DNA from: Guyparkeria sp024636755
GTDB taxonomy: Bacteria; Pseudomonadota; Gammaproteobacteria; Halothiobacillales; Halothiobacillaceae
Length of the DNA: 64,000 bases
Assembly: GCF_044582135.1 (NCBI RefSeq)
Contig: NZ_JBDODP010000013.1
Span: 19,315-83,314 of the forward strand
Direction: 5' to 3'
Positions 1-9,473 of this stretch are shown one piece after another. Each line of letters starts with the position of its first letter. Position 1 is the first letter of the stretch. The notes below the pieces were generated by a model. It was given only the letters and a program-made list of their open reading frames with translations. It did no database searches and was not told the origin of the DNA. The position numbers were made by a program, and so were the translations under genes.

Positions 1-147
1 GCCGACCTGACGCGATTGTGGCCCGATTTCAACACTCTCGCGGCCCAACCGGATTTCGACGGGCTCGCCCAATCGATCTATCTGCCGTTGGCAAAGACCA
101 CCCGCGGCGAGCATCAAAAAGGTCTGCTGACCGAGGGAGAGGCATGA
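1..147 (+). CDS. recC: RecBCD exonuclease gamma subunit RecC, C-terminal end (partial)
   Basis: The reading frame open from base 1 ends at TGA 145-147 and encodes the last 48 residues of a protein. No motif is diagnostic in so short a piece. The call rests on position: the stop overlaps the recB ATG (144-146) in an ATGA junction, and recC directly upstream of recB is the usual order where recB and recD follow. RecC is the subunit that recognises Chi in the RecBCD helicase-nuclease. The start and most of the gene lie outside the window. Confidence 0.75.
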   Translation, partial: ADLTRLWPDFNTLAAQPDFDGLAQSIYLPLAKTTRGEHQKGLLTEGEA

Positions 148-3100
148 ACCAACTCGACCCGATCACCTTCCCCCTGCGGGGCAGCCGCCTGATCGAGGCC
201 AGCGCCGGCACCGGCAAGACCTTCACCATCTCGTTGCTCTACCTGCGACTGGTCCTGGGTCATCGTGGCCCCGACCAGCGGGACGCCCGGCCACTGACCC
301 CACCGGAAATCCTGGTCAGCACCTTCACCGAGGCGGCGGTTGCCGATCTGCGCGACCGGATTCGCAGCCGCCTGCAACAAGCCGCCTGGTTGTTCGCCGG
401 CAGCCGCATACCGACAAACGTTGACAATCCGTTGGCACAAATCGACACCCCGCTGCGCAACCTATATGAGGAGTTCAGCGAGACGGAACGCGTCCAGGGG
501 GCCTTCCTACTGCAACGCGCCGCCGAGTGGATGGACGAGGCGGCGATCTTCACCATCCACGGTTTCTGCCAGCGTATGCTGCGCGAGCATGCCTTTCACA
601 GTGGCGCCCTGTTCGAGCAGGAACTGATCACCGACCTCGATCCGTTAATCGGTGACGCCATCCGGGACTTCTGGCGCACCCACGGCTACCCGTTGGCACA
701 AACCGACCAGCGCCTCGCCCAGCAGTTCGCAAGGCTCGTGGAAACGCCGGGCAAGCTCAAGTCCCAGGTCCGGGATTTGATCAAACGCGACGGCAGCCCG
801 CTCGCGATCGGTGATGTGACGGCCGCTTCCTCCGCCGACCTGCCCGCCCCGGCCGACTTGCTCGGCCGACTGGCCGGCGATCAGAAACGCGCCGAGGCGG
901 CCGAGGACCGTGCCCGCCAGGCGTGGCAGGCCGATGTCGGGGCGCTGCATGCGCTCTGGAATGCCGCGCGCGACGGATTGAACAAGACGAGCCACCCCGA
1001 GAAGGAAACGGCCGAGGAACTTGAAGCATGGCTGGGCCAAATCGATGCCTGGGCCGCCGGCGAGGGAACACTCAGTGACACCGATCGCCGGAAGCTCGCC
1101 GCGCCGAAGACGAAAAAGGGCCACGAACCGCCAACGCACCCGGCACTGGATGCGATCGCCGATTGGAAGCAAGCGCTGGAAGGACTCGACCGGCAAACCA
1201 AGGAAATCAAACCCCTGATCCAGGGCTTCGCCGCCCTGTGGATCCGGGAGCGCATCGCGGACCTGCTAGCCGCCCGCCGGGCCATGGGCTTCGACGACAT
1301 GCTGATCCAGATGCGCGAGGCGGTCGATTCGAGCCGCAACCCGAACGCCCGGGGCATGATCGAGGCGGTGCGCGCCCAGTATCCGGTGGCCCTGATCGAC
1401 GAGTTCCAGGACACCGACCCGCTGCAGTACGCGATCTTCTCGGCTATCTACCCACTGGGCGAGGCGCCACCGGAGTCGGACGAGCATGCCATTGTGCTGA
1501 TCGGCGACCCCAAGCAGGCGATCTACAGCTTTCGCGGCGCCGATATCCACAGCTACCTCACCGCCCGTCGGGCGACCGAGGGACGACACGCCAGCCTGCC
1601 CTGCAACTTCCGCTCGACCGAGGCGCTGGTCGGGGCCGTCAACCACCTGTTTGCCATTGCCGATCAACATCCCGATGGGGCGTTTCGCTTCCCGGCCCAA
1701 GGCAAGGGCAAGGGCGAGGGCGAAGACGAGGGCGAGCGATCGCCGCTGCCCTTCGAGTCGGTCCAGGCCAAGGGACGCGACAGTCGCCTGATCGACGAAC
1801 GCCGTGACGGCGAGGTGCCGGCACTGACGCTGTGGACGTCGCCGCTTGAGGAACAATGGACCAGCGGTATCTTTCGCGAGCAACTGGCGGTTCGCGCGGC
1901 CGGCGAGATCGCCGCGATGCTCAACGCCGGTCAGGCCGGTACCTGCGGTTTTCAGACCGATGACGGACCACGTCAGGGCATCGAGCCACGCGATATTGCC
2001 GTGCTGGTTCGAAAGCAGGACGAAGGCAAGTTGATGCGCCGGGTGCTGGCGGACTTCGGCGTGCCGGCGGTATTCCTGTCCGAGCGCTCATCGGTATTCG
2101 ACTCGGCCGAGGCCGCCGACATGCTGATCTGGCTGGAGGCACTGGCCGAGCCGTCCCGCAGCGATCGGATTCGCCAGGCGGTCGCCACGGCCAGCATGGC
2201 CCTGCCGCTGGACGAGCTGGAGGCATATCTTCGCGACGAAACGCGCTTTGACGCCATCTGCCAGCGGTTTCACGAATGGCACCAGACATGGCAATCGCAG
2301 GGGGTACTCGCCGCGGTCATGGGCCTGTTGCACCACTTCGCCATCCCCGCCCGACTGCTGGAGGCGGACGAGCGCCAGAATCACCGCGGCGAACGCCGTC
2401 TGACCAACCTGCTGCACCTGGCCGAATGGCTGCAACAGACGGATCAGGACGTCGACGGCGAGACAGCCCTGATCCATCGGCTGCACCTGGCCGTGACCGA
2501 GGGCGCGGCCGAGCAGGAGATCCGCCTGGAGCAGGACAGCGCCATGGTGCGGATCGTGACCATCCACGGCTCCAAGGGCCTGCAGTATCCGGTCGTCTTC
2601 CTGCCGTTTATCGCCCTGCTGGGCACCGAGAAAACCAAGGCCGGCGACCCGACCCGGCGCCATCGAGACGACGGGACGGTCTGGGAGCTGGCACCCGACA
2701 AGGAGGCGACCGAGTGCGCGGCACAGGACTCGATTGCCGAAAACATCCGTCTGTTCTACGTCGCGATGACCCGCGCCGAGCACGCCTGTGTGCTCGGGGC
2801 CGGGCCGGTCAAGTTCGGCAACGCCAAGGCATTCAATCCCGGCAAGAGTGCCTTCGGTCAGTTTCTCGGCTTCCAGCCGGATGAGACCTGTGAACGCCCC
2901 GCCTATCTCGACCGGCTGGCCCGGTGGGCCGAGCATCCGGCCATCCAGATCGAGGCGGTGCCCGAGCCCCGCGATCCGGTCAGCCACCGTTTCACCCCGC
3001 CACCGGAGCCAGAACTCCTCGGGCCACGCCAACCGCATTTCGGCGCCTTCGAGCCGTGGTGGATCTCGAGTTTCTCCGCGCTCACCGCCTCGGTCGGTCA

Positions 3101-3986
3101 CGCGACCCCGCTGCCCGCCCCGGAGGCCGCGCGCGATGAAGTCCGCCTCGAGACGCAGAATGTTCCAGATAACACCTGGGCCGACACCGCGCCGGCATCC
3201 CGGCCCGCCCCCACGCCGGAAGGCATCCATGCCCTGCCACGCGGCGCACAGATCGGCACCCTGCTGCATGACCTGATCGAGGCGATTGCCGACCAGGGCT
3301 TTACCCAATGCGCCGGTCGCCCCGAGAAGGTCCGTCGTTTGCTGGCCCACACCCCCCATCCGGGCCTGCGCCAGCTCGACGAGGATCAGGTCGAGGTGAT
3401 CGCCGTGTTACTCGACACCCTGCTCGCGACACGTTGGCAGATGCCCGGCCCCGGAGAGGAACTGGCACTCGCCGAGCCGTCGCGTTACCAGGCGGAAATG
3501 GAGTTCTGGTTCGCGGTGGAAGGCGCCGACCTCGGGTCGCTCGACCGCCTGGTCCGCGAACACGTCGCCCCGGGCCGGGATCGACCCTCGCTCTCCGGTC
3601 AGGCCATCAACGGCATGCTCAAGGGCTTTATCGATCTGACCGTCGAGCATGAAGGGCGCTATTACCTGATCGACTGGAAATCCAACTGGCTGGGATCCGA
3701 CCAAGAGGCCTATACCCCCGAGGCACTGAAAGACGCCGTCCTCGCGTCGCGTTACGACCTGCAGTTCGTGCTCTATCTCGTTGCCCTGCATCGGCATTTG
3801 TCCGACCGCTTGCCCGATTACGACTACGACTGCCATGTCGGTGGTGCCGCCTACGTCTTCCTCCGCGGCATCCGGTCGGCCACCGATGCGCCCAACAATG
3901 CGGGCGTCTATACCTGTCGCCCGCCCCGGGAACTGATCGAAGCACTCGATACTCTCTTTACCGGTAACGAGGAGGCGGTGGCATGA
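144..3986 (+). CDS. recB: Exodeoxyribonuclease V beta subunit RecB
   Basis: RecB is the 3'-5' helicase and nuclease subunit of RecBCD, which processes double-strand breaks for RecA loading. The 1280-residue product has a UvrD-type Walker A (ASAGTGKT, about residues 19-26), a Walker B-like IDEFQDTDP, a GDPKQAIYSFRGAD motif, the late helicase motif VRIVTIHGSKGLQYPVVFLP, and a C-terminal nuclease domain with LIDWKSNW (Asp1177, Lys1179). An upstream in-frame start at 18 would add 42 residues, but they overlap recC. ATG 144 gives a normal RecB N-terminus and an ATGA junction with recC. A glycine/lysine/glutamate-rich stretch near 1693-1740 looks like a flexible linker. The stop overlaps the recD start, so the three genes form one coupled operon. 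Confidence 0.97.
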   Translation: MNQLDPITFPLRGSRLIEASAGTGKTFTISLLYLRLVLGHRGPDQRDARPLTPPEILVSTFTEAAVADLRDRIRSRLQQAAWLFAGSRIPTNVDNPLAQIDTPLRNLYEEFSETERVQGAFLLQRAAEWMDEAAIFTIHGFCQRMLREHAFHSGALFEQELITDLDPLIGDAIRDFWRTHGYPLAQTDQRLAQQFARLVETPGKLKSQVRDLIKRDGSPLAIGDVTAASSADLPAPADLLGRLAGDQKRAEAAEDRARQAWQADVGALHALWNAARDGLNKTSHPEKETAEELEAWLGQIDAWAAGEGTLSDTDRRKLAAPKTKKGHEPPTHPALDAIADWKQALEGLDRQTKEIKPLIQGFAALWIRERIADLLAARRAMGFDDMLIQMREAVDSSRNPNARGMIEAVRAQYPVALIDEFQDTDPLQYAIFSAIYPLGEAPPESDEHAIVLIGDPKQAIYSFRGADIHSYLTARRATEGRHASLPCNFRSTEALVGAVNHLFAIADQHPDGAFRFPAQGKGKGEGEDEGERSPLPFESVQAKGRDSRLIDERRDGEVPALTLWTSPLEEQWTSGIFREQLAVRAAGEIAAMLNAGQAGTCGFQTDDGPRQGIEPRDIAVLVRKQDEGKLMRRVLADFGVPAVFLSERSSVFDSAEAADMLIWLEALAEPSRSDRIRQAVATASMALPLDELEAYLRDETRFDAICQRFHEWHQTWQSQGVLAAVMGLLHHFAIPARLLEADERQNHRGERRLTNLLHLAEWLQQTDQDVDGETALIHRLHLAVTEGAAEQEIRLEQDSAMVRIVTIHGSKGLQYPVVFLPFIALLGTEKTKAGDPTRRHRDDGTVWELAPDKEATECAAQDSIAENIRLFYVAMTRAEHACVLGAGPVKFGNAKAFNPGKSAFGQFLGFQPDETCERPAYLDRLARWAEHPAIQIEAVPEPRDPVSHRFTPPPEPELLGPRQPHFGAFEPWWISSFSALTASVGHATPLPAPEAARDEVRLETQNVPDNTWADTAPASRPAPTPEGIHALPRGAQIGTLLHDLIEAIADQGFTQCAGRPEKVRRLLAHTPHPGLRQLDEDQVEVIAVLLDTLLATRWQMPGPGEELALAEPSRYQAEMEFWFAVEGADLGSLDRLVREHVAPGRDRPSLSGQAINGMLKGFIDLTVEHEGRYYLIDWKSNWLGSDQEAYTPEALKDAVLASRYDLQFVLYLVALHRHLSDRLPDYDYDCHVGGAAYVFLRGIRSATDAPNNAGVYTCRPPRELIEALDTLFTGNEEAVA

Positions 3987-6217
3987 GCCAACACCCTGCC
4001 CTGACCGATCACGCCGCACTACGGCGCCTGCTCGATCGCTGGGTCGCCGCCGGCTGGTTGCGACCTATCGACCGTGCGGTCGCCGATTTCCTCGCCCATC
4101 GCGCGCCCGAGGCCGCCCCGCTGGCCCAGCTGGCCGCGGTACTGGCCAGCCACCAGGGGGGCAGCGGCCATGTCTGCCTGGATCTGGCGGCGGTGCGGGA
4201 GAACCCCGACTTCACGCTCCGCATGCCGCCGGCGGAGCCCACGGGGAAAGCCCGCCGGGAGACCGACACCCCGGCCGCCGTGCTGGCCGGTATCGACCTG
4301 GCGGATTGGCAACGGGCATTGGCCGAGCATCCGGCGGTCCGCACCCTGCGGTGGCAGGAGGATGACGAGGACCACGAGGGAAAGCCTCTGATACTGGTGG
4401 AGGCCGATCGGCCACAGCTCTACTTGCATCGGTACTGGCAGGTGGAAGGCCGCGTGGCCGAGGGGCTCGCCAAACGCGGCGCGGTGCCCCCCCCTTCCCC
4501 ACAAAGCATGCGCCCGGTACTCGACGCCCTCTATCCCGGCAGCAACGATACCGATGCGACCGACTGGCAGAAGGTCGCCTGTGCGCTGGCGGCACACCAG
4601 CCGTTCTCGATCATCACCGGCGGACCGGGCACCGGCAAGACCACCACGGTGGTGCGGCTGCTGGCGACGCTGACCTCGCTGCACCTGGGCGGCGAAAACG
4701 GCTCTGCCCTGCCGCGGATTGCCCTGTGCGCACCGACCGGCAAGGCCGCCGCGCGTTTGGCCGAATCCATCGGCGAGAAGGTGCGCGAAATCGCCGCCAT
4801 CCGCGCCGACGGTTTTGATGCGGAGCACTGGCCGGCCGTGTCCGCTCACCTGCCCGATGAGGTGCAGACCATTCACCGCTTGATCGGCACCCGCCCGCTG
4901 GCGGAAAAACCTCGGCATCACCGGGACAACCCGCTCGATCTCGACATCGTCGTGGTCGACGAGGCCTCGATGGTGGGCATGGAGTTGATGGGGCAACTGG
5001 TCGAGGCCCTGCCCGCGCGGTGTCGTCTGGTGATGCTGGGTGACAAGGACCAGCTCGCCTCGGTCGAGGCCGGCGCCGTGCTCGGCGAGCTTTGCCACCA
5101 CGCCGATAGCGCGGATTACCCCGCCGCACTGCGCGACTACCTCCAGGCGACCAGCGGCCAGCCGGTCCCGAACCAGACCTCGGACGACGCGGCGCACGCG
5201 GGCCATGCCGATCCGGTCCAGGCCAATTCGATCCAGGCCGATCCAGTCCAGGCACACATCGCCACGCTACGCGTCTCGCATCGCTTCTCCGGAGACAGCG
5301 CGATCGGCGCCCTGGCGCGTGCCGTGAATCGGGGTGATCTCGCGGGTGCGACCGATGTACTGGGGGCTCCCGATGATGATCAGGCCTCCAGCGAGGTCGA
5401 CTGGTTGCTCGACCACCCCGGCGCGAATCACTCCGATCGATTCGTCGCACGGATGGTCGAGGAGTTGCGCCCTTGGCTGTCGATCATTACCGCGCAATCT
5501 GACGGCTTCGACCCGGATTCACCCCAGGACGAGGCGATGGTGGTCGAGCTGTTCCGCCGCCATAACGACTTCCAGCTTCTCTGTGCGCTGCGCCGCGGCG
5601 TGTCCGGGGTCGAGGGGCTCAATGCCCGGGTCCAGGATTGGCTTTCACGAGAGGGCCTGTTGCCCGCCGCCGAGCAGATCGGGCGATCGACTGCCTGGTA
5701 CCCAGGGCGTCCGGTGATCGTGACCCGCAATGACGCACAGTTGAATCTCGCCAATGGCGACATGGGGCTGACGCTGCCGACCCGCCTGGAAAACGGGGAC
5801 GTTGGCCTGCGCGTCGTGTTTCCGGCCGGACCCGCTACGGCCCGGGCCACCGGCCGGCCCGGACGTCGCTTCCACTGGGTCAGCCCCACGCGCCTGTCCG
5901 AGGTCGAGACGGCATTTGCCCTGACCGTTCACAAGTCGCAGGGCTCGGAATTCACTCGGGTGGCCATGGTCATGCCCGAACGCAGCAACCCGATCCTTAC
6001 CCGTGAACTGCTCTACACGGCAATTACCCGCGCGAAACAACGGTTCACCCTGATCTCGCCGATTCGAGCAGGCGACGAGCCCGACCGACAGGCCCGGGCC
6101 GTGCTCAAAAGCGCGGTGACCAGCGTCACCCGCCGCTCTGGCAACCTTCAACGGCGACTGGTCCAGCGTCTGAGCGCCTCCGGCAGTGACGACAGGGAGT
6201 GGCGCCAAAGCGGATGA
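3983..6217 (+). CDS. recD: Exodeoxyribonuclease V alpha subunit RecD
   Basis: RecD is the fast 5'-3' helicase motor of RecBCD. The product has 744 residues, longer than the roughly 610 of E. coli RecD. Walker A GGPGTGKTTT lies at about 212-221. It is followed by VVVDEASMVG (motif II), LGDKDQLASVEAGAVLG, the AFALTVHKSQGSEF motif and LLYTAITRAK at the C-terminus. The ATG sits in an ATGA overlap with the recB stop. Between LGELCHHA and RVSHRFS is an extra segment of about 45 residues containing imperfect DPVQA/SIQA repeats, encoded by near-tandem GATCCaGtCCAGGCC units at about 5208-5254. It falls in a loop that varies in the family. Confidence 0.97.
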   Translation: MSQHPALTDHAALRRLLDRWVAAGWLRPIDRAVADFLAHRAPEAAPLAQLAAVLASHQGGSGHVCLDLAAVRENPDFTLRMPPAEPTGKARRETDTPAAVLAGIDLADWQRALAEHPAVRTLRWQEDDEDHEGKPLILVEADRPQLYLHRYWQVEGRVAEGLAKRGAVPPPSPQSMRPVLDALYPGSNDTDATDWQKVACALAAHQPFSIITGGPGTGKTTTVVRLLATLTSLHLGGENGSALPRIALCAPTGKAAARLAESIGEKVREIAAIRADGFDAEHWPAVSAHLPDEVQTIHRLIGTRPLAEKPRHHRDNPLDLDIVVVDEASMVGMELMGQLVEALPARCRLVMLGDKDQLASVEAGAVLGELCHHADSADYPAALRDYLQATSGQPVPNQTSDDAAHAGHADPVQANSIQADPVQAHIATLRVSHRFSGDSAIGALARAVNRGDLAGATDVLGAPDDDQASSEVDWLLDHPGANHSDRFVARMVEELRPWLSIITAQSDGFDPDSPQDEAMVVELFRRHNDFQLLCALRRGVSGVEGLNARVQDWLSREGLLPAAEQIGRSTAWYPGRPVIVTRNDAQLNLANGDMGLTLPTRLENGDVGLRVVFPAGPATARATGRPGRRFHWVSPTRLSEVETAFALTVHKSQGSEFTRVAMVMPERSNPILTRELLYTAITRAKQRFTLISPIRAGDEPDRQARAVLKSAVTSVTRRSGNLQRRLVQRLSASGSDDREWRQSG

Positions 6218-6259
6218 GCCATTACGCTAGCCCAACACCCACGCCGACGTAGCAACGCC

Positions 6260-6628
6260 ATGCGCCTGACCCAAGATGATCGCGGTCTCCGATTCGTGAT
6301 CCGCGACTTCTCCGATTCTCACGTGACCGTCAACGACCAGGTGCTCCGGCAGACCTTCCTGCTGACGCCCGAGTCACTGGATGCCGCCGTGTCGGTTGCC
6401 GACCTGGACGCCCTGTCGGAACAGGGTGAATCGCTGCTGCTGCGCGACGACCCGGAAGTGATCATCATCGGCACCGGCAGTCGGACCCGCATGGGCCCAC
6501 CTGCCCTGTCGGCCGCCCTGATGCGCCGGGGGGTGGGCATCGAATACATGGACACGTCGGCGGCCCTGCGCACCTACACCGTGCTCGCCTCGGAGCTGCG
6601 GCGGGTGAGCCTGCTGGTGCTCTTCTGA
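6260..6628 (+). CDS. Mth938-like domain protein (DUF498 family)
   Basis: This 122-residue protein resembles the Mth938/Xcc1710/NDUFAF3 fold family: N-terminal sheet residues, then EVIIIGTGSRTRMGPPAL, GVGIEYMDTSAALRTY and a final VLASELRRVSLLVLF. Members are small soluble proteins. The eukaryotic relative NDUFAF3 helps assemble complex I, but bacterial function is not settled. It starts 42 bases after recD and is followed after 60 bases by ycaO, so it may share a transcript with either. No strong ribosome binding site is visible before ATG 6260. Family assignment is good; function is unknown. Confidence 0.8.
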   Translation: MRLTQDDRGLRFVIRDFSDSHVTVNDQVLRQTFLLTPESLDAAVSVADLDALSEQGESLLLRDDPEVIIIGTGSRTRMGPPALSAALMRRGVGIEYMDTSAALRTYTVLASELRRVSLLVLF

Positions 6629-6688
6629 CGGTCCCCGACTCTCTTTCCCCGCTCCCTCTATCACCCCTCGCCTGGACACGATTCCCGA

Positions 6689-8482
6689 ATGACTGAAACC
6701 CTGATCCCCGGCAAGGACGCGCCGCTCGAAGACACCATCGCCCGCGTCCAGAACCGCCTGACCGAACTCGGCTTCGACATCGAGCCCAGCCTGTGGCGCA
6801 ACCCACTGCCCAACTGCTGGTCGGTTCACATCAAGGATCGGGGTTGCCCGGCGCTGTTCACCAACGGCAAGGGGGCAACCCGCGAGGCGGCCCTGGCCTC
6901 GGCGCTGGGCGAGTTCGTCGAGCGACTGGCCTCGCAGTACTTCTTTGCCGATTTCCACTGGCACCGGAAACTGGCGAGCGTCGATGGCGACAGCCTGCAC
7001 GACCCGGCCGAGCGCTGGTTCAGCCTCGAAGGCCCGGGTGAGCGCCCCGACGGGTTGCTCGACGACCGGCTGTGGAGCTTCTACGGTGGCGACACGCTCG
7101 AATCCACTGCCGACTGGGCGGATCTCAACAGTGGCGAGACCGACCGAATCTGTGCCCTGCCGTTCGTCCGTCAACGCGACGGGGCGGCGATCTACTTCCC
7201 GGTCAATGTCGTCGGCAACCTCTACGTCTCCAACGGGCTCTCGGCCGGCAACACGCTGGCCGAAACCCATACCCAGGGCCTTTCGGAGGTCTTCGAGCGC
7301 TCGGTCAAGGAACAGATCATCGTCGAGGGCATTGCCCTGCCGGAGATCCCCACGGAGGTGATGCAGCGCTTCCCGGCCAGCCTCGCCTCCCTCGAGGCGC
7401 TGAACGAGTCGGGCTTCGCGGCGCGTGCCTTTGACGCCTCGCTGGGCGGGCGATTCCCGGTGATCTGCGTGCTGCTCTACGATCCGCAAACCGGTGGGGT
7501 GTTCGCCTCGTTCGGTGCCCACCCGCGCTTCGACGTGGCGCTCGAGCGCACGCTCACCGAGCTGGTCCAGGGCCGCGATCTCGATGACCTGCACGCCTTC
7601 CCGGCACCGACCGCCGACCAGCAGCTCGCGGCCGATCCCGACAACATCGAACTGCACTTCATCGACTCCTCCGGCATTCTGCCCTGGCAGATGCTGCGCG
7701 ACGCGCCGGACTATCCCTTCACCCCCTGGGGCATGGATGCCGCCGACGTCGCCGACATGACCCGCCACGAGCAGAACGTCGAATACGAAAAGGCGCTGAT
7801 TGCCACGTTCCACGAGCTGGGCCACGACGTCTACATCGCCGATTTCGAGCACCTGGGCCTGCCAGCCTGCCGGATTCTGGTACCGGATGTCTCCGAGATC
7901 TATCCAGTCGAGGAGTTGATCGAGCGCAACAACAACCTGGGCCTGAGGCTGTTGCCCTACTTCCAGCGGCTCGACCGGCTCACCCCTGAGGAAAGCGGGG
8001 AGTTTGCCGAGACCGTCGCCGATCTCGCCCTTGATCCGCTCACCCCGGTGACCGACGTGATCGGGCTTTGCGCCGGGCCGGAATCGGTCTGGGCCGGCAC
8101 GCGCATCGGCGAGATCGAGGTGCTTGCCCGGCTGCATGCCGACTCGGTCAGCCCACGGGAGCCCGAGGAAATCGGCTTGGATATCGATTGGCTGGCCAGC
8201 GTCCCGCCGCTGCCCGAACAACGACAGCAGCGCTACCGGGCCGCCCAGGTGCTATGGCAACTGCAACAGGAGGCCGGCCTGACGGCGCAAGCCACACGAC
8301 AGTCGCTTGCCGCCCTTTTCCCGGGTGATCGGGTCAAGGAGGCCGGGCAGGTGCTCGCCGGGCAATGGGGCTATCATCCGCTAACGCCGCTGGAGCCGGG
8401 CTTTCGCAACGAACCCCGCCACGCGGCACTGATCGAGGCCTATCGGCGCGCCTATCGGGCAAAACTCGATCGAAGCGACTGA
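6689..8482 (+). CDS. ycaO: YcaO-domain protein (putative RimO accessory factor)
   Basis: The 597-residue product matches the E. coli YcaO type in length and layout. The N-terminal region carries LPNCWSVHIKDRGCPALFTNGKG and ALGEFVERLASQYFFADF. The middle contains the conserved NGLSAGNTLAETHTQGLSEVFER block, which includes ATP/Mg-contacting acidic residues, and the C-terminal third is helical and TPR-like. YcaO proteins use ATP to activate amide backbones. The E. coli type lies outside RiPP clusters and has been linked to RimO-dependent methylthiolation of ribosomal protein S12. No RiPP precursor or partner cyclodehydratase is visible nearby, so the housekeeping assignment is preferred. Confidence 0.92.
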   Translation: MTETLIPGKDAPLEDTIARVQNRLTELGFDIEPSLWRNPLPNCWSVHIKDRGCPALFTNGKGATREAALASALGEFVERLASQYFFADFHWHRKLASVDGDSLHDPAERWFSLEGPGERPDGLLDDRLWSFYGGDTLESTADWADLNSGETDRICALPFVRQRDGAAIYFPVNVVGNLYVSNGLSAGNTLAETHTQGLSEVFERSVKEQIIVEGIALPEIPTEVMQRFPASLASLEALNESGFAARAFDASLGGRFPVICVLLYDPQTGGVFASFGAHPRFDVALERTLTELVQGRDLDDLHAFPAPTADQQLAADPDNIELHFIDSSGILPWQMLRDAPDYPFTPWGMDAADVADMTRHEQNVEYEKALIATFHELGHDVYIADFEHLGLPACRILVPDVSEIYPVEELIERNNNLGLRLLPYFQRLDRLTPEESGEFAETVADLALDPLTPVTDVIGLCAGPESVWAGTRIGEIEVLARLHADSVSPREPEEIGLDIDWLASVPPLPEQRQQRYRAAQVLWQLQQEAGLTAQATRQSLAALFPGDRVKEAGQVLAGQWGYHPLTPLEPGFRNEPRHAALIEAYRRAYRAKLDRSD

Positions 8483-8502
8483 GCGAGGAGCACTGGACAC
8501 GC

Positions 8503-9423
8503 ATGGATGCCACGATCTGCCCGAGCATCATCGATCGCACCAACACGGTCGTGGTCGGCCAGCGCCCGGCGATTCGCAAGGCACTGACCTGCATCCTCGC
8601 CGGCGGTCACCTGTTGATCGAGGACCTGCCGGGGCTGGGCAAGACCACCCTCGCCCACACCCTCGCCCAGGTGCTCGGTTTGTCGTTCAAGCGACTGCAG
8701 TTCACCGCCGACATGCTGCCGGCCGATGTGGTGGGCAGCTCGATTTTCCAACCCGGCGGCACGGGCGCCCCATCGGGTTTTCGTTTCATGCCCGGTCCGG
8801 TCTTTACCCAGATGCTGCTGGCCGACGAGATCAACCGTGCCCCACCCAAGGTGCAGAGCGCGCTGCTCGAGGCCATGGAAGAACGTCAGGTCTCGGTTGA
8901 CGGCAAGCGCTACCCGTTACCGCCAGTCTTCTTCGTCATTGCTACCCAGAACCCGCTCGACCAGGCCGGCACCTATCCCCTGCCCGAATCGCAGCTCGAT
9001 CGCTTCGCCATGGTGATTCGTCTGGGCTACCCGGATGCAGACACCGAACGCGAAATGTTGCTTTCCGGCGGGGGACGCGCCCACCTGGCCGAGGTCGAGC
9101 CGATCGTCGATGCCGAGGGGCTGCAGCGGCTGCAGGCTGAGGCGGCCCGGGTGCACGTCGCCACGCGGATTGCCGGCTACGTGCAGTCATTGTTGGCCGC
9201 CAGTCGCGAGGCGCCGGAGTTCCGCGTGGGGCTCTCGCCACGGGCAGGTTTGACGTTGCTGAATCTCGCCCGGGCCTGGGCCCTGATCGACCAGCGTGAC
9301 CACGTCCTGCCCGACGACGTGCAGGCGGTATTGCCGGACCTGGTCAACCACCGGGTCGGAATGGACGGGCACGATGGCCGCGATGCCGCCGATCTGCTGC
9401 TGGAGCGCGTGCCGACACCGTAA
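8503..9423 (+). CDS. MoxR-family AAA+ ATPase
   Basis: This 306-residue AAA+ protein has Walker A (DLPGLGKTTL, about residues 41-50), Walker B (LLADEINRAPPKVQSALLEAM), the sensor-1 segment FFVIATQNPLDQAGTYPLPE and a C-terminal lid. MoxR ATPases act as chaperones for metal or cofactor insertion and often partner with DUF58 proteins. The chosen ATG 8503 has GAGGAG at 8485-8490. A longer in-frame start at 8365 would lie inside ycaO and is rejected. It is followed by a DUF58 protein and a transglutaminase-like membrane protein, the classical MoxR-DUF58-TgpA arrangement. Confidence 0.95.
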   Translation: MDATICPSIIDRTNTVVVGQRPAIRKALTCILAGGHLLIEDLPGLGKTTLAHTLAQVLGLSFKRLQFTADMLPADVVGSSIFQPGGTGAPSGFRFMPGPVFTQMLLADEINRAPPKVQSALLEAMEERQVSVDGKRYPLPPVFFVIATQNPLDQAGTYPLPESQLDRFAMVIRLGYPDADTEREMLLSGGGRAHLAEVEPIVDAEGLQRLQAEAARVHVATRIAGYVQSLLAASREAPEFRVGLSPRAGLTLLNLARAWALIDQRDHVLPDDVQAVLPDLVNHRVGMDGHDGRDAADLLLERVPTP

Positions 9424-9473
9424 CCCGCTCCTCGTCCAGCAGAGGCACCATCGAAACGTGCAGAGGTTCCCTT

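Noticed and set aside
2088..3359. 423-codon antisense frame inside recB
   Set aside because: Shadow of recB codon bias with no domain or initiation signals.
6374..8221. 615-codon open frame antisense to ycaO
   Set aside because: It mirrors ycaO codons in a GC-rich genome, has no recognisable domain, and no start or ribosome binding signal; ycaO on the other strand is clearly real.
6689..8482. YcaO as part of a RiPP (azoline/thioamide) biosynthetic system
   Set aside because: The length and sequence fit the E. coli-type housekeeping YcaO, and no precursor peptide, partner protein or exporter is adjacent.
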